Positions 35,431-46,817 of a stretch of DNA of 64,000 nucleotides are shown here, piece after piece. The stretch lies in NCBI RefSeq assembly GCF_000003815.2, contig NC_049989.1, positions 2,097,644-2,161,643 on the forward strand, written 5' to 3'. Source of the DNA: Branchiostoma floridae. Its lineage: Eukaryota; Chordata; Leptocardii; Amphioxiformes; Branchiostomatidae. Position numbers and translations under genes: made by a program. Within the stretch, counting starts at the first letter, position 1; each line of letters begins with the position of its first letter. The notes under the pieces are model-generated. The model saw nothing but the letters and a program-made list of their open reading frames with translations, ran no database searches and had not been told where the DNA came from.

Positions 35431-36479
35431 ACACGCGTTAGGATTAAGGCTGTGAGCTGCTTGAAACGTGTCAAATTTATGTCACGTAGAGGAAACCCCG
35501 ACATGGATCAAATGAATTATGCATTCCTTTCCGTGTCACTGCAAGTTCGCCGCCGCGCCTGGCCTTACAGCCCCATAAACAGATATTAAAAATGTAACCA
35601 TAGCGCTCGTGAAAACACACAAAGCAAACAAAACCAAGACTCTATGAAAATGAAACATGAAATATGTGGTCGCCAAAGTTCTCGATATATATTAGAAGGC
35701 TATTACTAGTATTAGGTTAAATTTTCTGACCGTGTGTCATGTGTGTTTGCTGCATTATTAAGAAAACTAATTATGATGTAGTTTTGCTGTTGTGTATAGA
35801 CAAACCCTGAACCTTTTATCCACAATTACGATCCATGGACGGATTCCAAAGTTCCCCCGGCGCTTCATTAGCTTTTCTCTATCAGTGTAATTTAGGAGTT
35901 CTGAAGTCAGGCGATGTAGTGCAGAGGTCCGCATCTTTGTGTGTAATCTCATATCGGATACGCGGAGTGATGAACAGCGATCAGAGATGGTTTTTCTATT
36001 GGATTAGTGAAAGAATGGTGCTAGCAAGGTAACAATGGATAGCGCACTGTGACTCAGGGTGACGCATGGGTAGCGCGGGACGGTTATAGGAAGTTGGCAG
36101 GTCGGAGTCAGGGAATCTCTTATCACTTGAAAGGATCTCATCTCCACAAGCCGCACAGAAAGCGTTTGGACCACAAACTTTCAACAAGTCACCCAGACTG
36201 TAACAAGATTATTATCTGATGTTTGGGGAACGTAACAATAAATAGTCACATCCTAGTTAGGGATGTCCCTGCTTCCAACAGGACAGGAGTTTCCTATGCA
36301 TGCAAATATATACTAGTAATGGTATTTTAGTTTGTAAAATACCAGTTGTTTAAATTTCATGTAATTTGTACGTTATGTTTTAATGTTACGAAGTCCAGGA
36401 AGATTAGCTACCTACAAATAATGTTGGGTAGCTAATGGACTAAATAAAGTATTCACGTATCCAATTAGTTGTTAACTGG
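35431..36479. other. no recognisable feature
   Basis: Intergenic. A small hairpin, TTAGCTACC to GGTAGCTAA, lies at about 36403-36436. Confidence 0.4.
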
Positions 36480-36690
36480 GAAACCCCGAGTCAAAACCTG
36501 GGTTGGGCATCTCGGTTGGGGCTGCACCTGTCTTTTGGGAAGGAACATAACATGGGGGTCCTCCTCGGGGTGATCGAGCACCATGAGGGATGGGCTAGCA
36601 GACCCTCCTGGAAAAATATACTATTCTACTGTACCATCAAGGAAACTCGCTGCCCTATGTACCACTAGGAACTACAAGGTGAACAACAAC
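36480..36690 (+). repeat. family M SINE copy
   Basis: TCTCGGTTGGGGCTGCACCT, then GTCTTTTGGGAAGGAAC and a tail with ACCATCAAGGAAACTCGCTG. The head is poorly preserved. Confidence 0.7.
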
Positions 36691-37189
36691 ACCCCGGGTA
36701 GTTAACAGGGGCTCTTTTGAGAGGGTAAAGGAGCTCAGAAACGAACAAACTAGGATGGCATTCACGCTAAAGAATAAACTTTATAAGAGACAGACCGACG
36801 TTTTTTTCTGTTCTGTCTTACAGAAATTGCGCACACCTTTTCATACTCCCCCACGAAGATGCGAGCGACAAGCTAACCGTGCATAAAGTTTGACTTTTCT
36901 AACACGAAAGCGCTAAAATACCAAACAATTACGTCAGTTATTTCCTGATATATTCCGGAATAGCCCTGCTTGTGAGTTATAGTCAGTGGGTGACTACTTG
37001 TTTTATGACACACACTTTTTTCTTTGTGCACAGTTCCTTCTCCATTGTAAGGATACATTCCGAGTGGATATTGTCACACACGTCATTTGTACTGACTACT
37101 GAGTCATGTTGTTGTTATAGAAGAGACGACAACATCCACTGCGTACAGCAAACAGGGTTGCGGTAATGGCAGGATGTTCAGTTTTTGCC
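36691..37189. other. no recognisable feature
   Basis: Intergenic sequence without an exon or a family match. Confidence 0.4.
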
Positions 37190-37690
37190 CTGTCTGTCAC
37201 ACATAGCCGACCATCGCTACAGACCCTATCCAGACCATGGTTGAGACTTGTTTTCTGAGTGTGAAGGGGTCTTAAGCCCCTGGAACACATAGCTGACCAT
37301 GGCCGCCCGACCTTCTCCAGACCCCGACCATGGTTGAGAGTTACACCACTGTCACACATAGCCGACCATGGCCTCCCGACCTTCTCCAGACCATGGTTGA
37401 CAGTTACACCACTGTCACACATAGCAGGGTTGAGAGTTAAGACCCAGGCACACATAGCCAACCATGGCCTCCCGACCTTCTCCAGACCATGGTTGAGAGT
37501 TAAGACCCAGTCACACACAGCCGACTATGGTCTCCTGACCTACTCCAGACCATGGTCGGGAGTTGAGCCCCTGTCACACATAGCCAACCATCGCTCCCGG
37601 CCTTCTCCAGACCATGGTTAGGAGTCGAGCCAGTGTCAAACATAGGCGACCATGGTCCCCGACCATGGTTGGGAGCTAGTCGCGAGCAAG
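37190..37690. repeat. minisatellite, about 60 bp unit
   Basis: About eight copies of CACATAGCCGACCATGGCCT, CCCGACCTTCTCCAGACC and ATGGTTGAGAGTTA with small deletions. Each unit holds two CCATGG-like palindromes. The repeated peptides in open frames here reflect the unit length. Confidence 0.9.
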
Positions 37691-38280
37691 GCTATCTGTG
37701 GTTGGGAATTGGTCGCCTGGGTTGTGACTTGGAAAGTCGTCTGTGGCAGTTGACCGACTATGAATCCCGACAAATCAAACTCACATTCGTGTTCTTTTCA
37801 GATGCAATCAGAGGAACGAACTTGAGCTAGAGCAGGATGGATTCCAGGCTACTCCCAACCCAGTGCTGCCTTTTTTTAGTTGGCGTGTGGTCGTGAGCAA
37901 AGTTGTGGGAAGATCCTACAAGTGTAACATAGACTTGATCCTTGTCTTTTGCATATTTCGCACTTTCAGTCCGGGACATTGCTGGAAAACTAATTTATTT
38001 ATTTCTTCATTTCCCCAATTTGACTGTCCCTTGTCCCTTTTCTGACCTCTGCTCAGAATAGTAGCCTTCCTTCACACTTTTTTTTATCAAATCAAGATCT
38101 TTGATCGGATTTCTCACTTCCCAACACTTAGGTGTAAATCTACACCATGTAGGCACATGACAATTAATAATGCACACATACGGCACACCGAATATATATT
38201 ATCATAACATGTACCCGAGAAGTTAAACAAATAATAATAGACATAGAGATCAAGATAGCAAACCCGGAATTTCATGTGCC
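37691..38280. other. no recognisable feature
   Basis: Intergenic sequence without an exon or a family match. Confidence 0.4.
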
Positions 38281-38915
38281 TAAGAAACTTGCCAGGGGGG
38301 CAATGATCTGTTTCTTCCTTCTACGAACCCCTACCAACATACCAAAAATCATTAATATCCATCCACAGCTTCTCGAGTTTTGCTGGCAACAAACAAACAG
38401 ACAGACACACTTACACGAAATCGAAAAATCAAGTAAAGGGAATTTGAATAGCCACTTATTCCATACATATAAATATGGCAGTTTATCATCATAAGTTGCA
38501 CTACAATCTGTTTTATCTTGTCTGTCCAGCTAGAATTTGATACTCGGTGTGTTCCAATCAGCCTTGACAAGACGACTTCCTGACCTGAGATAGATTATCT
38601 CCGAGCTGACGCACATGTCATGTCGCGTCACGTCATACAAGGCGTGCGTGACTAGGACTAGCTAGCCTCCACCAGGCCTTCCTACAGGGTTTGGATGGAA
38701 GAATTCGGCAAAATCAAGTTGACCAAGCTATCTGCCTGCAAGAAATCAAGACCATAGCACGTCCAGGACAAAAGACATGAAAAAGCTGCAGAATAAACCC
38801 AAAATCAACATTGACCTTCGTCTTTCCAACACCTACCCACATGCCAAATACCATCGTAATCCATCGAGAGGTTCTTGAGTTTTGTCGACTAAAAAATCCG
38901 GAAAGACAAACATCA
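38281..38915. repeat. degenerate LINE-like fragments and a family C end
   Basis: Two related fragments, CGAACCCCTACCAACATACC (38325 on) and CAACACCTACCCACATGCC (38829 on), each lead to TTCTCGAGTTTTG or TTCTTGAGTTTTG. The same phrase recurs at 40330, 40740 and 42540. A family C end (TAGCCTCCACCAGGCCTTCC) sits at 38663-38720. Confidence 0.5.
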
Positions 38916-38963
38916 AATCAAAGTATCAAATTATTATCTCCATTATTTATTTGCCCAATATAA

Positions 38964-39330
38964 GGTACCAAACCTAACTTGTGTAGTATAGGCAAACAAG
39001 TGACAACTCTTGCAGGTTATATGTTTTATATAGATGTTCAATTTAGTCGCCAAACCGTGTTACGAATAGATTAAGATAATAAATCATTGTTATCCTTTCT
39101 ATCAAGTACAACACAAGAAAGTGCAGGTTAAGTTAAGAGATGGCACCAAGCCTAACTTGTGTAGTAGTAGTAGTATAAGCAGACAAGTGGCAACTTTGCT
39201 ATGTTTTATATAACGTTAGATGTTCAATTAAGTCGCATATTGGTGTTACGAACAAATAAGATCATAAATCCTGTGATATTTCCGATCAAGTACAACACAG
39301 GAAAGTGCAGGTAAAGTTAAGAGCTGGTAG
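38964..39330. repeat. tandem duplication, 178 bp period
   Basis: GGTACCAAACCTAACTTGTG (38964) and GGCACCAAGCCTAACTTGTG (39142) begin two units that both contain TATGTTTTATATA, GTGTTACGAA and CAAGTACAACACA(A/G)GAAAG. Confidence 0.85.
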
Positions 39331-39844
39331 TTTAAAAGTTCACAGACCCATAGCGGGTCCACGCTATCTTGGTCACGTCGCAGGAATGTCGGAGAAAACA
39401 TTGTACCTGTTATCTGACTCATCATCACAGCAGAAGAACGGAGGACGGACACACGCGGGTGTGTTCGGTGTTGTGGGGAAAACCTGGGGACAGGTTCTAC
39501 TGTTTGTGTGGTCTACATTTGCGGAGGAAACCGCTGAACCGTCATCAGGTCGGGGCGTCGCGTGGTGTAATGACAATATTTTGGACTAGGACATCCTCCG
39601 TTGACGCGTAGCCTTTTTGAAAGGCACTTAACGGGACTTTTCTCGATTCATTTTTTCTTTACGACGTTTCAGGAGAACCACAGCTCGAGCATGTAAAAGA
39701 ACCCACCACACTTATCAAAAAGAGTAGGGTGCTCTCCTGGTGTGAGTTGATCAATTAAATCTGTCCGGATCATATGGAGCGTTTACTGTTTAGTACAAAG
39801 CCATGCATCACATATAGGCTAAAGAAAGCATTCGCCTTTACTAT
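39331..39844. other. no recognisable feature
   Basis: Intergenic. AAAAGAACCCACCACACTTA near 39696 is a phrase also found in the family M copy at 60208. Confidence 0.4.
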
Positions 39845-39889
39845 AGCGTCCATACCAGGATCTCTGGGCCTTTTCCCGCCTTTTTTGCT

Positions 39890-39985
39890 CATACGCTTTT
39901 GCGGACCATTTCTTTTTAACTGGGTCGCTTATAATTGTACGGCCCATACAAGCGACCCAGTACAATAAGAAATGTCCAGCAAAAA
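39890..39985. mobile_element. small inverted-repeat element
   Basis: CATTTCTTTTTAACTGGGTC and GACCCAGTACAATAAGAAATG are inverted around about 35 bp. A relative of the left arm lies at about 33700-33735. Confidence 0.55.
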
Positions 39986-40043
39986 TGTATTCACGTTATG
40001 AATAAAAGACAGACAGACAGACAACCGAACTACATCCAAAACG

Positions 40044-40925
40044 ACGAAGATAACTAACCAACCACGGATGACGGAAACTAACAGGCTGAGGCTATGCTAG
40101 AGCTATGCAAGTAGCCTCCGCCAGGCCTTCCTACGGGGGTGCGGGGATCGTAGAATTCGGCAAAAAAATCGTAGAATTGGCCAGGGGAGTCAGTCTACGT
40201 TAAGGTCCATGTTCCCCGACCAAGTCTTCTGGTAACAAAACTCCCCAGGCACTTAACGCGACTATTTGCACTTCATTCAGGTTAAAATGAGTACATAATT
40301 CGTAGAAAGCCGCCACGGGGTTCATTATCGAACTTGATCTTTGTTTTCCCGACCCCTACCCACCTATTAGATATCATTAAGACCCACCGACAGTTTCTTG
40401 TGCTACAGACAGGGAAACAAACGGCCTCAGATAAAAACATAACCTTCTCGACGAAGATAACTAACCAAGCACGAAGGACGGAAAGCTAGCAGGCTGAGGC
40501 TATGCTTGCGCTATGCAAGTAGCTTGTATCAGGCCTTCCTACGGGGGTGCGGGGATCGTAGAATTCGGGGGGGGGGGGGAATCGGGAAATTGGCCAGGGG
40601 AGTCAGTCTACGTTTAGGTCCATGTTCCCCGACCAACTCCTCTGGTAGCAAAACTCCCCAGGCACTTATCCGCACTTCATTCAGGTTAAAATGAGTACAT
40701 AATTCGTAGAAAGCCGCTAGGGGGTTCATCATCGAACTTGACCTGTGTTTTCCCGACCCCTACCCACCTACTAAATATCATTAAGACCCACCCACAGTTT
40801 CTTCCGTTACAAACAGGGAAATAAGCAGCCTCAGATAAAAACATAACCTTCTCGACGAAGATAACTAACCAAGCACGAAGGACGGAAAGCTAGCAGGCTG
40901 ATGCTATGTTAGCGCTATGCAAGCG
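40044..40925. repeat. tandem duplication, about 405 bp unit
   Basis: ACGAAGATAACTAACCAA begins units at 40044, 40451 and 40855 (spacing 407 and 404). Each full unit contains a family C segment (from 40112 and 40520) and a LINE-like tail (TTTTCCCGACCCCTACCCAC). In the second unit a 13-G run at about 40567 replaces part of the C element. The third unit is cut at about 40925. Confidence 0.9.
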
Positions 40926-41194
40926 TCTTGTTAAAAACACGTTCAGCCTTGTGTTTGTTCAAATTAGCCCCGACTCCGTGGAGTAGAAAGTGCTCCATGG
41001 AGTAGAAACTTTAAACACGGCCTCCGGGGAGATAGTTGATTTGACCCTGTAATTGTGGTACCCCATGAAGGCCGTAGGGGAGATGAAAGGCCGGTACTGT
41101 CGGGAGGTGTCACCTGGAAGGAATGCTCAACGCGCCGTGCCGTTAACAGGTGGTCGCTCAAATGTGCAGCTCGTGTTCGTACCTCTGCAGTCGT

Positions 41195-41380
41195 ACTCTC
41201 CAAGCAGAGGTTACGCTCCGGCTGTTTTATTTTACGTTTTAGGCGTTTTATTGGGCTTTCTATTTTGTACTGTTTCTTTATGTCTCGTGGTTTAGTGTTA
41301 AGCATGCAAAGAAAACAGTTAAATATAGAAAGCCCGATAAAAACGCATAAACGCCGGAGCCTAACCTCTGCTTGGAGAGT
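41195..41380. mobile_element. family A element, intact ends
   Basis: ACTCTCCAAGCAGAGGTTA and TAACCTCTGCTTGGAGAGT form long inverted repeats extending inward through GGGCTTTCTA / TAGAAAGCCC. It is 186 bp and has no coding capacity. Confidence 0.85.
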
Positions 41381-41404
41381 ATGTGTTCGCACTGTTCGTT
41401 CCTT

Positions 41405-41552
41405 CCTAGTGTCAGATAAGACAGCATGGTTCTTCGCTGTTTTAGTAGCAAGGTATATTTTCACAAGAAGTGGTCGCCATCCCTTCCCGAGGTACCTCCT
41501 CGAACACGTCACCCCCATTTTACGTCCCTTACGAAAGACGGTGCAGCCCCAA
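41405..41552 (-). repeat. family M SINE fragment
   Basis: The reverse strand reads GGGGCTGCACCGTCTTTCGT, AAGGGACGTAAAATGGGGG and, further on, ACCTTGCTACTAAAACAGCG. Confidence 0.65.
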
Positions 41553-42194
41553 ACAAGAACGTTTTACAAACACATGTTGGTATCGTACCATAACAGGTGG
41601 ATTTGGTTTCTCAATGCAAGGGTTATGAAGAATAATTCAAAGTATTGAACCTTTATTTTTGCACCCCCTCATATTTACAAATGAGGACTGACACCCGTAT
41701 CTGGCAGTGGTACAGATGATGTGGCGTGTATATTTCAATAACAGGTAGATCATCTGATTCACCCTTCGCCACCGACACCCCTCCAGGAGTTATCACAAGA
41801 TCACTGTCCGACAATAACCTGAATGGTGTTCTATCGTATGCTGGCATTATTCTGGGCCATTTATTTTCATTGAATAAATGCGCTGCGGCACCATCGGAAC
41901 GCCATTTGTAAAAATCTAGGTTGATAAAGAAGATAATGTATGACATTCAGTTGTAATCTTGTTTTCTTGACGTTTCAAGGATGATGTTTTTATTGTTAAC
42001 TGGCATTATTTTTGACAAGCACACAACAGGCAATACGCACAGTATGGTTCAGTAGGCGTACCTAAAACTGACACAAAACGATTGAGCGAAAGCGTATGAA
42101 CAATATCAATACGGACTTGACATATACGCTCGTGTGAGACCTGTTGCGCTCAAGTACTGATGCTGCAAAGGCAAGACCTCTATAGAATATCCTT
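41553..42194. other. no recognisable feature
   Basis: Intergenic sequence without an exon or a family match. Confidence 0.4.
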
Positions 42195-42445
42195 ATCAGC
42201 TAGAATGGATACACTTATTTTCCAACTGTGAGCTACCCGGCCATGGATATTAAACCTTTCATTGTGCTCATTGATGGAACCAAAGTTCATCTTCAATATC
42301 ACAGGAAAAGGGAATCGACTATCTATCTTATTTGAATCGCGCACTATCCTGTCCCTCTCCATACGGAATTGTACTCAATGAAAGGTTTAATGTCCATGGC
42401 CGGGTAGCTCACAGTTGGAAAATAAGTGTATCCATTCTAGCTGAT
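42195..42445. repeat. long foldback with nearly identical 70-bp arms
   Basis: Arms 42195-42264 and 42376-42445 are inverted and differ at one position (GGATATTAAACC against GGACATTAAACC). The loop is 111 bp. Arms contain ATCAGCTAGAATGGATACAC and GAGCTACCCGGCCATGG. I find no clear target duplication. Confidence 0.93.
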
Positions 42446-42719
42446 CTCAAATCATTTATCCAATTCAAATCGTGGGCTTTCTGCGAATAGCTTGGACTAG
42501 CCTGCGCTGGGTCTTCCGTCGGGGGTATCATTTGGAGGTCTCATCAAGACCTACGCGCCTACCAAGTATCAAGACAATCAATCCCGGCCTTCTTGAGTAA
42601 TCGTGGCAGTGATAGACAAAAATGAACGTTGACAAAAATCAAGGAGTTTACAGAGAAGGAAAACCTCCTTGCGAAAAGAATGATCTTCTTATTAGGTAGG
42701 TAATAGTCCAGTACATGAG

Positions 42720-43770
42720 AGTCAGTCCACGGTTAGTCACATAACTGCCACCCTATGTTATTCGACGACGACCAACCACAAACTACTCTCCAAGCAGAGG
42801 TAAGGCTCCGGCTGTTTTTTTAACGTTTTTTATGCGTTTTTACCGGGCTTTCTATTTTGTACTCTTTCTTGATGTCGTTAGGCTTAGGCAGTTAAAAAAC
42901 AGCCGGAGCCTAACCTCTGCTTGGAGACTACCACAAACCCCTTGCAAACATTCTCCCTATGCTATAGTCAGCGTAGTTTGGACCACAAAGGTATTAGAAG
43001 AAAGATTTTTAAACGTTTTTTTTAGGCGTTTTTATCTGACTTTCTAACTTTGTACCCTTTTGTTGATGTCTCGCGGCCGTCAAGAGCCTAACCTCTGCTT
43101 GGAGACTACCACAAACCCCTTGCAAACATTCTCCCTATGCTATAGTCAGCTTAGTTTGGGCCACAATGGTATTAGAAGAAAGATTCTTTTTAAACGTTTT
43201 TATGCGTTTTTATCTGGCTTCCTGATTTTGTACCCTTTTCTTGATGTCTCGTTAGGCTTAGGCCGTCAAAAACAGCTGGAGCCTAACCTCTGATTGGAGA
43301 CTACCACAAACCCCTTGCAAACATTCTCCCTATGCTATAGTCAGCGTAGTTTGTACCACAAAGGTATTAGAAGAAAGATTTTTACAACTTTTTTCAAGCG
43401 TTTTTACCGGGCTTTCTATTTTGTGCTCTTTCTTGATGTCTCCTTAGGCCTAGGCCGTCAAACAACAGCCGGAGTCTAACCTCTGCTTGGAGAGTACCAC
43501 AAACCCCGTGCAAACACTCTCCCTATGCTATAACAAGTTTCTTGGATATAGTCAGCGTAGTTTTGACCACAAAGGTACTAAAAGAAAGATTTTTATAACG
43601 TTTTTCAAGCGTTTTTATCGGGCTTTCTGTTGTTTACTCTCTCTTGATGTCTCGCGGCCTAAGCCGTTAAAAAAACAGCCGGGGCCTAACCTCTGCTTGG
43701 AGAGTAAGTCAGTCCACGGGAAGTCACATAACTGCTATCCTATGTTATCCTACGACGACCAAGCACAACC
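42720..43770. repeat. tandem array built on family A
   Basis: A near-complete family A element (42785-42930) is followed by four composite units starting ACCACAAACC at 42930, 43108, 43303 and 43496 (spacing 178, 195, 193), ending at about 43704. Each unit has a unique part (CTATAGTCAGCGTAGTTTG) and a family A right arm ending AACCTCTG(C/A)TTGGAGA. A flank with GTCAGTCCACGG and CACATAACTGC occurs on both sides, at 42720 and 43707. Confidence 0.9.
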
Positions 43771-44157
43771 CCACTGCAAATATTTCCCCTCTAGTCAGCG
43801 TAGACCACAAGCGTAGGAAACCCAGACCATGTTGACGCAGTTCCGCTGCCGCCCATGAGTTACGTGTCAGAGAGGTGTCGATGAGTGGCTGACCCGGGCG
43901 CCGGGGCGTGTAGCGCCAAGGTGCCGCCCCGACAGCTCGCATGTTTGCCCGCGGCTGATATAATGGGCCGATGGCCTTACTATCCAAACAGAACCCCGAC
44001 AAATAAGTAGAACGTGCGGTATAGATTCTTTAAATTGGCGCTGGCGACGGCGGATGTGGTATAGGAAGGGTGGCTACACGCGCTACCGGAGCGGCTCCGC
44101 CTGGAGGACTGCAGGGGCAAGACACACCTGTTTCTAGCCTACACCAGGCCGTCCTAA

Positions 44158-44347
44158 AGCCCCGTTTACAAATCAAGAATTTAGCTCGGCCGAGTTGTCA
44201 GCGAGCTCTAAATTACAAGGAGGTATCACCCTGGTGCCGACGAACAAACTCTGCCATTTGTTCGTAGGTATCAGGGTCATACCTCCTCGTAATTTTGAGC
44301 TCGCTGACAACTCGGCCGAGTTAAATTCTTGATTTGTAAACGGAGCT
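44158..44347. mobile_element. PIF/Harbinger-like foldback element
   Basis: A 190-bp element with inverted ends AGCCCCGTTTACAAATC and GATTTGTAAACGGAGCT that pair over about 75 bp per arm. TAA lies on both sides (44155-44157 and 44348-44350). A 3-bp TAA duplication is typical of PIF/Harbinger-type MITEs. Confidence 0.85.
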
Positions 44348-44393
44348 TAAGGGCGTAGGGGGAGAGTAGAATTCGGCAAAAAGTCGGGAAATT

Positions 44394-44549
44394 TAGCCTC
44401 TACCAGGCTCAGCGGATCCGTCTAATAGCAGGAATTGTACAAAAGTACGTTAGGGAAGGTGAGGAAATAACTCATCTGACCGGCCGACTCCCCTAGCGTA
44501 CTATGGACTCTATTTGTCCAATTTCTACTACGGAGCCTGGTAGAGGCTA
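44394..44549. mobile_element. family D element with perfect 8-bp target duplication
   Basis: TAGCCTCTACCAGGCTC and GAGCCTGGTAGAGGCTA bound a 156-bp element. GGGAAATT flanks it at 44386-44393 and 44550-44557. Other C copies read CGGGAAATTGGCC without interruption, which shows the empty site. An 8-bp duplication places D with hAT-type elements. Confidence 0.92.
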
Positions 44550-44705
44550 GGGAAATTGGCCAAGGGAGTCAGTCCACATTAAGGTTAATGTTCTCCCTCG
44601 CGGTCGGCCCAAACTCTCTGGTAGCAAAACTCCCCTGGCAAATTATTCTCATTCTCCCTATAATGGCATACAGCGTAGTCAGTCTGGTAGAGACACACCT
44701 GTTCT

Positions 44706-45470
44706 TACGCCGCACTGCCTGGGTCCTTACAGATGGTCGCAGACTTCTACCTGAGGATAGCTCCAGACAGTTGTCATATAACACCAGGGGGAAAATAGTC
44801 TCTTCAGAAGACTCTACAAGTCGTGCCTTTTTTGGTGGCCTCGAGGCCCAGCTACAACACATTGGGTGCGATAGAAACCAAACTGACAACTTATCAGAAA
44901 AAACTCTTAGGGCCTGCTTGTAGGCTAAAGGAAAGGCACTCTACTCGAATTCACCACTCAAATGCAAAGTCAGTGGTTTTGAGATGGACACCAAAAGTGT
45001 CAGTACTGTAGCGAGATAAAAGTAGCTTATATGAAGTGTGTTTGGTTTCGTATCGTCCACCCACAGACTCTAAACGTCTTGTTGTAGATACCTATTACTA
45101 CATGTACAAGTACTCTCGTTTTCCCCCAAGGAATGACAGCAATCATTTCCATTTGTCGACAGCTTTTCTCAGACACACGCCGTGAAAAACACCCTTTGTA
45201 TTCCTGAATGTCTCCAGTAATGCACAATAGAATGTTGCACCTGTTATGAAAGCCTGCAGACAACTCTTATCGTACCTTTAAGGTGAGGGAAAAGGCGCCA
45301 AATTGGTCTCCGGGGTCTCATTTGTCACCTGTTTACACCTGCCGGTGCAGAAAGCACATTTCTCGGGTAGCGGGCAATTAAAACTTCAAAGTGTGAGGCA
45401 GTGCGCGCGGGAGAACAACAAACAAAAAGGGCAGGGCGGGTTGAATGAAAAGGGCAGAGAAAGTGAGAAA
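44706..45470. other. no recognisable feature
   Basis: Intergenic sequence without an exon or a family match. Confidence 0.4.
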
Positions 45471-45680
45471 AAGAAAGGCACAAAGAACGAAAGAAAAAGA
45501 AAGAAAGAAAGAAATCAAGTGAAAGAAAGATGAACGGAAGCTAAGAAAGAAGGAAAGAAAGATTGAAAGAACGTTGAGAGAGAAGAAAGACAGAAAAGAA
45601 AGGAATGCAGGAAGAAAATGACAGAAATAAAGAAAGTAAGTAACAAAGAAAGAAAGAAAGAAGAAAGGGTTAAAAACCAA
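45471..45680. repeat. imperfect GAAA purine tract
   Basis: GAAAGAAAGAAA repeats with interruptions. The reverse strand reads as an artefactual Phe/Leu/Ser-rich frame. Confidence 0.9.
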
Positions 45681-45770
45681 TTGATATAATGAAAGAAAAA
45701 AGTGCTGTGGTAGAAATTGGACGATTACAACTCCCAATGCACACAATTAGAGTTGCAAAAGCATGATAAG

Positions 45771-46035
45771 AACCATCTTCCAAGCCAAACCAATATGGCT
45801 CACACCTGTCCGACTTTTCTTACAATCTAAATTGTGTAAACCGTTCCAGAAAAACGAAAATTTGACCCACAAAAGCTGAATGACTGGAACTTTTAACCTA
45901 AACCATCTTCCAAGCCTAAACAATACGGTGTACATCTGCCCGACTTTTCTTACTATCTATTAAAGCTATGTTCTGGAAACCGTTCAAGACAAACGCGTCT
46001 GAAAATTTGACCCACATACGCGGAATGACCGGAGT
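45771..46035. repeat. tandem duplication, about 130 bp
   Basis: AACCATCTTCCAAGCC occurs at about 45771 and 45901. Both copies continue through CCCGACTTTTCTTAC-like sequence and AAAATTTGACCCACA to a GGAATGACCGG-like end. Confidence 0.85.
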
Positions 46036-46175
46036 TTGGCATGAGAACTAGCGCCAGGCGTCTTCCCACTGGTCATGGCTCTGTTGTCCCGTCCCTTTGT
46101 TTTTATAGGCCGTGATACCGTGATGACACTCAGGTAAGGTGTCACCTGAGGTGCTGAGAAATTAGTCTTAATCCC

Positions 46176-46379
46176 TTGTCTCTACCAGACTCCCGCCTGA
46201 CCGAATAGGGGACTTTGGCTAAGTTAGGAATAAAAGACTAGTAGGAATAATTGGCCTAGGAGTGTTGGCTGGCCTTAGGTCGCAAACTGTACTCCTCTGT
46301 CGTGTTTTCTCAAATTTCTGTCTAATTTAGCCAATTTTTACTATTTTTTTCAGCGACTTGTGGAGCCTGGTAGAGGCTA
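46176..46379. mobile_element. family D element with 9-bp direct repeat
   Basis: Ends TTGTCTCTACCAGACTCCCG and GTGGAGCCTGGTAGAGGCTA. CTTAATCCC flanks it at 46167-46175 and 46380-46388. Nearly the same element lies inverted at 57193-57388. Confidence 0.85.
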
Positions 46380-46389
46380 CTTAATCCCC

Positions 46390-46817
46390 GTGAGCGCCGC
46401 TTGATATCAAAAGGACATGAGTCCAGCCCAGCGTGGCCAATCTCTTCCGATCTGCTGTGCGTGTCAGCGGAGTGGCGGTCTGCCTCCCCGTGTCCGTACA
46501 AACAAGCGGACAAACAGCGCGCCTTTCAGCGGTCCCACTCACGCGTGGACAGGACAAGCGACGGGAGAAGCCGGCTGATTGTCTGGTGTCGGCGCGATAC
46601 TCCGCCACTGGCGCCTCTGCACAAACCCAACACACACAGGTGTATTTTTACCTGTAATCACCTGGATTGGCAGTTATCTCTTCCAAAGCCTTTGTCAGGT
46701 AGAAAAGGAGTCTCCGTGGATCTCCTTACCAACCCCGTGTTTGTGGATATGAGACATGTAATTGCACGAACAAGCTGCAGCCAACCGACTCCAAAAACAC
46801 CTATACCAGACTGGTTA
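46390..46817. other. no recognisable feature
   Basis: CpG-rich up to about 46620, with open frames on both strands but no domain I recognise. Confidence 0.4.

Larger units (their letters stand above)
44135..44705. mobile_element. family C element interrupted by two other elements
   Basis: The outer C copy starts TAGCCTACACCAGGCCGTCC and ends GTCAGTCTGGTAGAGAC. It is split by a foldback (44158-44347) and a family D element (44394-44549). A direct repeat GACACACCTGTT flanks the whole (from 44121 and 44692). Confidence 0.85.

Noticed and set aside
37096-37518. 140-codon reverse frame of repeated peptides
   Set aside because: Product of the 60-bp minisatellite; no gene context.
37190-37690. CRISPR-like regular repeats
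   Set aside because: Units are contiguous, variable and without unique spacers, in an animal genome; it is a minisatellite.
41173-41392. Target duplication around the family A copy at 41195-41380
   Set aside because: GTGTTCGTAC and GTGTTCGCAC match 9 of 10, but the left copy is about 12 bases away from the element end.
45378-45746. 122-codon Phe/Leu-rich reverse frame resembling membrane segments
   Set aside because: Antisense of the GAAA purine tract.
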